A stretch of 64,000 nt of DNA. Source: Spirosoma sp. (GTDB taxonomy: Bacteria; Bacteroidota; Bacteroidia; Cytophagales; Spirosomataceae). A program made the translations under genes and the position numbers. A model generated the notes under the pieces. That model was given only the letters and a program-made list of their open reading frames with translations, was not told the origin of the DNA and ran no database searches. The stretch is taken from contig NZ_JAPLET010000030.1 of the NCBI RefSeq assembly GCF_026391055.1, positions 186,001 through 250,000 of the forward strand. The letters are read 5' to 3'. This document shows positions 57,378 to 64,000 of the stretch, one piece after another. Position 1 is the stretch's first letter. Every line of letters begins with the position of its first letter.

Positions 57378-59372
57378 ATGGAAAATTTCGTGGTCTCGGC
57401 CCGCAAGTATCGCCCCGCTACGTTCGACACCGTGGTAGGACAGGAACACATTACCACCACGCTTAAGAACGCGATCAAGACCAATCACTTGGCGTCGGCG
57501 TTTCTATTTTGTGGCCCGCGGGGTGTCGGCAAAACCACCTGCGCCCGGATCCTGGCCAAGACAATCAATTGCCAGAACCTGACCGCCGACGGGGAAGCCT
57601 GCGATGCCTGTGAATCGTGCGTGAGCTTTAACCAAAATGCATCCTTTAATATTCACGAGCTGGATGCCGCTTCCAACAACTCCGTTGAAGATATCCGTAA
57701 CCTGATCGATCAGGTGCGCTACCCGCCCCAGTCGGGTAAATACAAGATTTATATTATTGACGAGGTGCACATGCTCTCGTCGGCGGCTTTCAACGCCTTT
57801 CTGAAAACGCTGGAAGAGCCACCCACCTACGCCATTTTTATCCTGGCAACGACCGAAAAACATAAAATTCTGCCAACGATCCTGTCGCGCTGTCAGATTT
57901 TTGATTTTAACCGGATTCAGCCACAGCACATTGCCAACCACCTTGCTGGCATTGCCCAAAAAGAAGGTATTACCGCCGAAACGGAAGCCCTCGACCTGAT
58001 CGCCCAGAAGGCCGATGGTGGCCTGCGCGATGCGCTATCCATGTTCGACCTGAACGTGACCTTTGCCGCCGACCGAATTATTCGGTACAAGGAAGTACTG
58101 GACAACCTGCATATTCTCGACTACGATTACTATTTCAAACTAACCGATCTGCTGCTGGCCGGAAAGCTCCCGCAAAGCCTGCTGACAGTCGACGAAATTC
58201 TACGGAAGGGATTCGACGGACACCAGTTTATCGTTGGTCTGTGCCGCCATTTCCGGGATTTGCTGGTTTGTAAGGATGCCGCTACAGTGCAGCTGTTGCA
58301 GGTAACGGAAAACGTTCGCAAGCAATACCTCGATCAGGCCATGCGGGCTCCAATGTCGTTTCTTCTATCGGCGCTCAGTCTGGGCGGCCAGTGCGACATG
58401 AATTACAAGCAGGCCAAAGATCAGCGGCTACATACCGAACTCTGGCTCATGAAGCTGGCCAATCTGCGTAACCTGCTGAATTGGGACGCCATGCCCGAGT
58501 TACCGCTGCCACAGAACGGTGCCCACTCGACCGAACGCTTTACTACACCGGAACCGGTAGACGAAAAAAAAAACGGCGAACACCAGCCCAGCCAGTCCCG
58601 GCAAGCGCCAACTAGCCCTCAACTAGTCGAAAGTCACCCCATTACGAGTGAACCCGTAAACGGCTACCAACCGGCAAACGGAGCAGCTGAGGCCAGTCAG
58701 CCCCGGTCAAACGGGTACGCTGTTGCGTCGATGGGTACGCTGGCGTCACCGCCCGATGTCGCTCCACCCAGCGCCGTTACGGCTCCGGTCACGACACCTG
58801 CCCGCCCGGCTCTCGTAGCCGATACGGTCATGACTCAACCCGAAACGACAGGTAGGCCGGAGGTTCGGCCAAAACCAGTAATAGCCCCACCCCAGCGCCC
58901 TGCCACGAGCCGTCTGCGATCGACAGTTCCGCTAACAACGGGGCCGGTTCAGCCAGCGAACGAAGCCGTTGCGGATGTCACTTCAACAGCCCCGACCCGG
59001 CCTGATAAGCCGTTTACATCTGAGGACTTGCAGGCCGTATGGCGCGCCTTCTCGAAAATAAGGCAGCAACAGAATGATTCGGCGTCGGAGCAGCTTATCC
59101 TTAATCGGGATATTGTTCTGAAAGGAACAACCATCCATATCACGCTCGACAACACCCTGCAAGTGGGGTACCTGACCGAAGTAAAGCCGGAGTTACTGGG
59201 CTATCTACGCGCCGAACTTCAGAACAGCCAGATTCAGTTGGAGCATACGGTCACGGTGCAGGAGGTTAAGAAGATGATTTATAGCTCGCAGGATAAATAC
59301 AATTACCTCGCCGAAAAGAACCCGGCCCTGCATGAGTTAAGAAAAGTACTGAATCTGGAAGTTGACTATTAG
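57378..59372 (+). CDS. dnaX: DNA polymerase III subunit gamma/tau
   Basis: I use the ATG at 57378 (MENFVVSARKYRPATFDTVV, 664 aa); the frame has a TTG 15 nt up. The AAA+ clamp-loader core has Walker A GPRGVGKT (46-53), a four-cysteine zinc site (Cys65, 75, 78, 81), IIDEVHMLSSAAFNAFLKTL and ATTEKHKILPTILSRCQIF. A long Pro/Ala/Thr-rich linker (about 385-540) leads to a conserved C-terminal segment (FTSEDLQAVWRAFSKIRQQQ). It loads the sliding clamp at replication forks. No clear frameshift site for a short gamma form was noticed, apart from a run of nine A residues at 58563-58571. Confidence 0.96.
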   Translation: MENFVVSARKYRPATFDTVVGQEHITTTLKNAIKTNHLASAFLFCGPRGVGKTTCARILAKTINCQNLTADGEACDACESCVSFNQNASFNIHELDAASNNSVEDIRNLIDQVRYPPQSGKYKIYIIDEVHMLSSAAFNAFLKTLEEPPTYAIFILATTEKHKILPTILSRCQIFDFNRIQPQHIANHLAGIAQKEGITAETEALDLIAQKADGGLRDALSMFDLNVTFAADRIIRYKEVLDNLHILDYDYYFKLTDLLLAGKLPQSLLTVDEILRKGFDGHQFIVGLCRHFRDLLVCKDAATVQLLQVTENVRKQYLDQAMRAPMSFLLSALSLGGQCDMNYKQAKDQRLHTELWLMKLANLRNLLNWDAMPELPLPQNGAHSTERFTTPEPVDEKKNGEHQPSQSRQAPTSPQLVESHPITSEPVNGYQPANGAAEASQPRSNGYAVASMGTLASPPDVAPPSAVTAPVTTPARPALVADTVMTQPETTGRPEVRPKPVIAPPQRPATSRLRSTVPLTTGPVQPANEAVADVTSTAPTRPDKPFTSEDLQAVWRAFSKIRQQQNDSASEQLILNRDIVLKGTTIHITLDNTLQVGYLTEVKPELLGYLRAELQNSQIQLEHTVTVQEVKKMIYSSQDKYNYLAEKNPALHELRKVLNLEVDY

Positions 59373-59434
59373 CTTAAATTGTGAAGGGCGGCCACTTGTG
59401 GCCGCCCTTCACAATTTAAGCTAATAGTCAACTT
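59359..59434. terminator. Perfect 37-bp inverted repeat between dnaX and susD-like gene
   Basis: Arms 59359-59395 and 59398-59434 are exact reverse complements with a 2-nt loop. The left arm includes the last dnaX codons and its stop (59370-59372). The right arm ends inside the stop codon of the convergent SusD gene. It is almost certainly a bidirectional terminator. The complete pairing and the copied gene end are notable. Confidence 0.93.
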
Positions 59435-61109
59435 AATAGCTATCGTTCTGCTTCAGGTACCCTGGCAGGTTCGACGCTCCATCGATAGCGGTTTGCGGAA
59501 TGGGGAATACCCGTTTAAACCTGTCGGTGTTGGTCTTTTCGGTCCAGAGACCTTCATACTTACCGAACCGAACCAGGTCGGTACGGCGTACCATTTCCCA
59601 GTATAATTCGAAGCCCCGTTCGCGAAGCAGTAGATCGAGGGTCATGGCTGTCAGGGCTGGCGCTGGCGTAGAGGCCGTACGAGCCGCCCGCACCAGATTT
59701 ACATCCGCCAGGGCACTGGCCACATCATTGCTTTTACGGAGTTTGGCCTCGGCCCGCATCAGATACACATCGGCCAGACGCACGATGGAAATATCGGCAT
59801 CACCAAAATTCCGACCCGACTGCGATTTTTTACTGAACTCATATTTCAACACCCGGTAGCCCGTGTTGTAATTGCTACCAGCAACCGAGAAGTCAACCTG
59901 CTCGGTGAAGTCAACGGGTAGCGTGGGGCGGTTACGGGTTACGTTGAAGAGCTTACCAATTTTGTAGTTGTTGCCACACCGCGTAAAGGCACCGTTCACA
60001 CGAAGCAGGCCATACTGCTGGCCCCGTAAAATACCCCGGTTGAAATTGAAGTTGGCATCACTGATGCACGAATCGGCGGGGATGGTCCAGTTTTGTTTAA
60101 AAAAGCGGGGATCGGTACCGGCCGGATCACTTGGTGCGTAAGCTGCTGTCCAGCTGCGGTAAAAATCAGGCGTGATGGCCGGACCATCGGTACCGTTGGC
60201 AGCGGGGTAAGCAGGCAGCGGAAACTGGTCGCCCGATAGCGAGAAATAAGCCAGACGATTATGGCCATTCAGTTCAGCGCGCTGGTCGACGGCAAAGATC
60301 AACTCCTTATTATCGTGGTTATCGGAGTTAAAGATTGAGAAATAATCTCTCGCCAACTGATACTGACCGGAGTTGATCACCTTGTCGCAGTACTCCACCA
60401 CCTTGTCCATATCGTCCGATTTAAAGGAAAAACTGGCAGCGTACCGGTCGCGGTATACGGCAGCATTCAGATACAGACGCGCCAGCAGGCCCCATACGGC
60501 TCCTTTAGTAAGGCGGCCGGGCCCAACCGTTGTTAGTAGGCTTGGTTCAACGGCCAAAAACTCGTTTTTCACGTACTCATACGCTGGTTCACCCCGTAAG
60601 ACCTGAGAAATACCCTGTGGGTCTTCTTTTACGAACACCACGCCGAATAAATCCAGCAGAACCATGTTGTAATACGCCCGCATACCCCGCGCTTCGGCCA
60701 GATACGTTTTGGCGTTGGGGTCATTCACGGTAGGCAGTGCACTCATAGCCGAAACGGCCCGGGATACTTCCTGCGTCAATAACAACCAGGTGCTGCGCAG
60801 ATTAGGATCTGTGCTCGTATGCGTGTGCTGATGCATAGCGATATAGATACCGTTATCGCCCCAATCAGTACCACCCCGATACGGCAGGATGGCTTCGTCG
60901 GTGGAAATCTCCTGAATGGTGAAGTAGTTCGTATGGTTGAAAATGTCCACCAGACGGGCGTATACCGGCGCAATGTTTCCATCAGCCAGTTGCTTGTCGG
61001 TCTGCCCCGTTACTGACGATTCGTCGAGCACTTGCTCAACCAGGTTCGTACAGCTATTCATGAAAAGCAGGCTGAGGATGGTCAGCGTGCTAAAAAATGT
61101 CTTTTTCAT
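59433..61109 (-). CDS. SusD-like nutrient-binding lipoprotein
   Basis: I use the ATG at 61109 (MKKTFFSTLTILSLLFMNSC, Cys20 in the lipobox), giving 558 residues; the longer frame adds four. Helical TPR-like regions with AEARGMRAYYNMVLLDLFG and LLARLYLNAAVYRDRY match RagB/SusD. The C-terminus has RLADVYLMRAEAKLRKSNDV and LLLRERGFELYWEMVRRTDL. It covers the SusC channel at the cell surface and helps bind glycans or peptides. It follows the SusC gene by 57 nt. No glycoside hydrolase is adjacent, so the nutrient is unknown. Confidence 0.95.
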   Translation of the reverse strand: MKKTFFSTLTILSLLFMNSCTNLVEQVLDESSVTGQTDKQLADGNIAPVYARLVDIFNHTNYFTIQEISTDEAILPYRGGTDWGDNGIYIAMHQHTHTSTDPNLRSTWLLLTQEVSRAVSAMSALPTVNDPNAKTYLAEARGMRAYYNMVLLDLFGVVFVKEDPQGISQVLRGEPAYEYVKNEFLAVEPSLLTTVGPGRLTKGAVWGLLARLYLNAAVYRDRYAASFSFKSDDMDKVVEYCDKVINSGQYQLARDYFSIFNSDNHDNKELIFAVDQRAELNGHNRLAYFSLSGDQFPLPAYPAANGTDGPAITPDFYRSWTAAYAPSDPAGTDPRFFKQNWTIPADSCISDANFNFNRGILRGQQYGLLRVNGAFTRCGNNYKIGKLFNVTRNRPTLPVDFTEQVDFSVAGSNYNTGYRVLKYEFSKKSQSGRNFGDADISIVRLADVYLMRAEAKLRKSNDVASALADVNLVRAARTASTPAPALTAMTLDLLLRERGFELYWEMVRRTDLVRFGKYEGLWTEKTNTDRFKRVFPIPQTAIDGASNLPGYLKQNDSY

Positions 61110-61166
61110 AGTATAAGTCATTGTTTATCAGACGGCTTATTAGCTTCTACTGATCAATGATGCCTG

Positions 61167-64000
61167 TTAGAAGGTAAGATTTAAGCCAAATACAAACGAA
61201 CGCGCTTTAGGATAGCTGAGGTAGTCAATCCCATAAGACGAGATACCATTAACCGTACGGTCGATGTTTACTTCAGGATCATACCCCTTGTATTTGGTTA
61301 TAACAAACAGGTTCTGGCCCGTTGCAGATAGCCGGATGTTCGAAATCCAGCGATTCATACCAAGGGCACGCGGATTCAGATTGTAGCCCAGCGACAGGTT
61401 ATTGAGCCGGAAGAAAGCGCCGTCTCTCAGGAAGCGGGTCGACACAGGAGCCGGGTTATTAATTGACTCGGTTGGCTCACCAATCGATTCAACGGGTCCA
61501 TTCAGCCCTTTTACCAGACGCGCTTTGTAAAATAAGGCGTTGGTCGTGTTGTCGTAAAGCTTGTTGCCCGACACACCGTTGAAATTGGCCGTCAGGTCAA
61601 ACCCTTTGTAAGCCGTGCTGAAATTGAGGTTGAACTGTCGGGTTGGCAAGGCACTGCCCGCAGCAATCCGGTCTTTGTCCGTCCCGCCGATTCCATCGCC
61701 GTCGATGTCGCTGAACCGGTTAACCCCTTTATCATCAACGCCCAGGTATTCCCGCAGGAAGAAGGTGCCGATGGGCTGGCCATTCACATAGCCGTTTACC
61801 GTAGCCGACGTGAGGCCGGGGCCCGACGCTGACCCTGACGTGATTACCGTGTAAGGGGAGTTATTCACTACGTTTTTAATAAACGTAATATTACCGCCTA
61901 TGTCGAACCGGAAGCCACTTGTAGCAGCATACCGGTAGTTCAGGTCGAGTTCGAGTCCCTGATTGGTGATGGTCATATTCGGCACGTTGGTCCAGTAAGT
62001 GGAAGCAGGCTGAATAGGATCGGAAGGAATCACTTCGAGCAGAATCTTACCCGATGTCTTATGGAAATAATCGACGGAACCCGTCAACGCTCCCCGGAAC
62101 AGACCGAAATCGAGGCCCAGGTCGGTTTGGGTCGATACTTCCCACTGAATGTCAGGGTTGGCCAGACGAGTATACGTGGTACCCGCCGGATAGTTGGTCG
62201 ATGCGTCGAGCGGGTAGCTGGTTGAGGCCGACACGTTCGAGGTGAACAGGGCCTGCGTGATTTTGGACGGAATCTCCTGATTACCGGTCTGTCCCCATCC
62301 GGCCCGCAGTTTCAAATCCGAGAATGGCCCTGACTTAAGGAACCCTTCTTCCGACAGCCGCCACCCACCCGAGAACGAAGGGAATACGCCATACTTGTTG
62401 TTTGCGCCGAACTTGCTCGATCCATCGGCACGAACCGTAGCAGTAAACAGGTAGCGATCTTTATAGGCGTAATTAACCCGTGAGAAGAACGACTGCAACT
62501 CGTTGATGATGGCATAGCCGCCGGGGCGGTTGTTAGCCAGAGTAAGGTCCTGCCCCAGGCCAGGGTTATTGGCGGGCTCGATGGGCGATACCGGGAATTT
62601 ATTGATACTCCAGTTACGCCCCTGAATGGTGAATTTCTGATACGAATGCCCCAGCAAAGCGGTCAGGTTATGATCGCCCGAAGTTTTGGTGTAGGTGAAA
62701 TAATTTTCGATCAGCACGTTCCGATTGTTCAGGTAGGTAGCATCCAGACGACCGTCCTGTTGGGGTACCGTACTGGCGTAAGACTGCTGATCGCGCGTGG
62801 AACTTGAATTATCAACGCCCAGATTCAACTTGTAAACCAAATCTTTGGTAATGCTGAACGATGGTGATACCGACGCCACAACCCGGTTAATGGTTGTCAG
62901 ATCCTTATTCAGATCCAGCGCCAGTAGTGGGTTGGTGAAGGCCTGATACCGGGCCGGATTACCATTGGCATCGCGTGCCGGATACGTTGGATTGGCCGAC
63001 AGAGCCGCCCCGATTATGCCCTCAATTGGCGGACGTTCATTGACCGTTTGCGAGGCTGTCATGTTGACATCCAGCAGCAGCCGATTTTCCAGGAATTTTT
63101 GTGAAGCGTTGAAACGACCCGTGTACCGTTTCAGATTACTGTTCTTCAGAATACCCTGTTGGTCCTGCACACCAACAGAACCATAGTAGGTGAGCCGGTC
63201 AGTACCCCCGCCAAACGACAGGTTGTGGTTTTGGGTAATGGCCGTCCGGCTGATTTCACGCTGCCAGTCTGTCGAGGCTTTCTGATCGTCGACTACACCA
63301 CCAATGGCCGCTACCTGCTGCTTGTACTCATCCGCCGAAAACAGGCCAATGGGACGGGCCATCGTTGAGATGCCTACATTGGAAGAAATAGTCAGGTTGG
63401 TTGCACCAGCCTTGCCTTTCTTGGTGGTAATCAGAACCACGCCATTGGCACCCCGCGCTCCGTAAATAGCCGTTGCGGAGGCATCTTTCAATACGTCGAT
63501 GGATTCGATGTCCTGTGGATTCAGGAAGTTTAATGGATTGGTCGCCCCACCCGTACTGGAGTTGTCCAGGGCAATACCGTCCAGCACGAAGAGGGGCGTA
63601 CTCCCCGTCCGAACGCCACCCGGCCCACGTATCGTAATGTTCTGTGTACCGCCGGGTTCACCACTGGCAGACGTGACGTTTACACCCGCTACTTTACCCT
63701 GTAAAAGCTGTTCCGGCGAGTTCATGATACCCCGGTTAAAGTCGGTGCTTTTGATTGTTTTGAGCGATCCGGTTACGTCTTTCTTCGTGGTGGTTCCGTA
63801 ACCAATGACAACGACCTGGTCTAATTCGGACGCCGACGATTTCAACGATACATTAACAATAGTTCGGTTTCCTACGGGTACTTCCTGCGACACAAAGCCG
63901 ATAAACCCGAACACCAGTGTGGCCTTGCCATCGGGCACTACAATTTTGTAATCGCCGTTGGCATCCGTCGTCGTTCCCTTCTGTGAACCTTTCAGCACAA
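61167..64000 (-). CDS. SusC/RagA TonB-linked outer-membrane protein (partial, N-terminus outside window)
   Basis: The open frame reaches the window end, so the first residues are missing; at least 943 are visible. It begins inside the carboxypeptidase-like domain (GTTTDANGDYKIVVPDG) and has the SusC linker DQVVVIGYGTTTKKDVTGSL. The plug contains VTSASGEPGGTQNITIRGPG and a DVLKDASATAIYGARGANG signature, and the barrel ends with RSFVFGLNLTF. It imports large nutrients through the outer membrane with TonB energy, with the SusD-like lipoprotein downstream as partner. The 5' promoter and any anti-sigma or sigma regulators lie beyond 64000. Confidence 0.95.
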   Translation of the reverse strand, partial: VLKGSQKGTTTDANGDYKIVVPDGKATLVFGFIGFVSQEVPVGNRTIVNVSLKSSASELDQVVVIGYGTTTKKDVTGSLKTIKSTDFNRGIMNSPEQLLQGKVAGVNVTSASGEPGGTQNITIRGPGGVRTGSTPLFVLDGIALDNSSTGGATNPLNFLNPQDIESIDVLKDASATAIYGARGANGVVLITTKKGKAGATNLTISSNVGISTMARPIGLFSADEYKQQVAAIGGVVDDQKASTDWQREISRTAITQNHNLSFGGGTDRLTYYGSVGVQDQQGILKNSNLKRYTGRFNASQKFLENRLLLDVNMTASQTVNERPPIEGIIGAALSANPTYPARDANGNPARYQAFTNPLLALDLNKDLTTINRVVASVSPSFSITKDLVYKLNLGVDNSSSTRDQQSYASTVPQQDGRLDATYLNNRNVLIENYFTYTKTSGDHNLTALLGHSYQKFTIQGRNWSINKFPVSPIEPANNPGLGQDLTLANNRPGGYAIINELQSFFSRVNYAYKDRYLFTATVRADGSSKFGANNKYGVFPSFSGGWRLSEEGFLKSGPFSDLKLRAGWGQTGNQEIPSKITQALFTSNVSASTSYPLDASTNYPAGTTYTRLANPDIQWEVSTQTDLGLDFGLFRGALTGSVDYFHKTSGKILLEVIPSDPIQPASTYWTNVPNMTITNQGLELDLNYRYAATSGFRFDIGGNITFIKNVVNNSPYTVITSGSASGPGLTSATVNGYVNGQPIGTFFLREYLGVDDKGVNRFSDIDGDGIGGTDKDRIAAGSALPTRQFNLNFSTAYKGFDLTANFNGVSGNKLYDNTTNALFYKARLVKGLNGPVESIGEPTESINNPAPVSTRFLRDGAFFRLNNLSLGYNLNPRALGMNRWISNIRLSATGQNLFVITKYKGYDPEVNIDRTVNGISSYGIDYLSYPKARSFVFGLNLTF

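Noticed and set aside
1..64000. CRISPR array, tRNA or rRNA genes, insertion sequences
   Set aside because: No regularly spaced direct repeats, no cloverleaf or rRNA-like sequence and no transposase were seen on reading; a covariance-model search was not possible here.

Overview
The window looks like a chromosomal segment of a Bacteroidota bacterium of the Cytophagales/Spirosoma type. The signs are a SusC/SusD pair, a TonB receptor with a DUF4249 lipoprotein, a secreted phosphatase with a type IX secretion (T9SS) C-terminal tail, a GH97 glycosidase, a eukaryote-like IleRS, TAnnTTTG promoter boxes, and few Shine-Dalgarno sequences. The genus is an inference from gene content.

Layout. 1-3.6 kb: a truncated 3-hydroxyacyl-CoA dehydrogenase, a ThuA-like protein and a HAMP-PAS histidine kinase. 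3.6-13.1 kb: potassium uptake on the minus strand, read in the order kup, then a 28-residue membrane microprotein, kdpF, kdpA, kdpB, kdpC, an outer-membrane porin, a short KdpD (sensor and USP domains only) and the separate kinase. 13.2-16.0 kb: a PLP decarboxylase and an NtrC-type sigma54 activator, the best local candidate for the missing KdpE role. 16.3-18.3 kb: GH97. 18.4-20.9 kb: an AT-rich island with two unfamiliar genes, one GIY-YIG-like and one faintly PD-(D/E)XK-like. 20.9-25.0 kb: three exported Gfo/Idh/MocA oxidoreductases. 25.2-31.1 kb: an OmpA-like lipoprotein, two small proteins and ileS. 31.2-40.3 kb: a secreted metallophosphatase, menA, a glutathione peroxidase, argS, a penicillin-acylase-family enzyme and a lipoprotein. 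40.4-47.5 kb: a Lys/Ala-rich secreted protein, recQ and three tandem lytic transglycosylases. 47.5-50.9 kb: DUF4249 and a TonB receptor. 51-54.7 kb: photolyase, a small secreted protein, a decayed SGNH-hydrolase pseudogene and a GNAT enzyme. 55.1-59.4 kb: an AmpG-like permease, a voltage-gated K+ channel and dnaX. 59.4-64 kb: SusD and a truncated SusC.

Potassium is the clearest theme: Kup, Kdp with its own porin, a split sensor, a candidate sigma54 regulator, and a Kv-type channel further along. A second theme is an abundance of intergenic inverted repeats. Several are long and nearly perfect. They lie at every junction from kdpA to kdpD, one is translated in-frame inside kdpB, one supplies the C-terminus of the PLP decarboxylase, and one perfect 37-bp repeat copies the 3' end of dnaX.

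No tRNA, rRNA, CRISPR array, insertion sequence or prophage was recognised.
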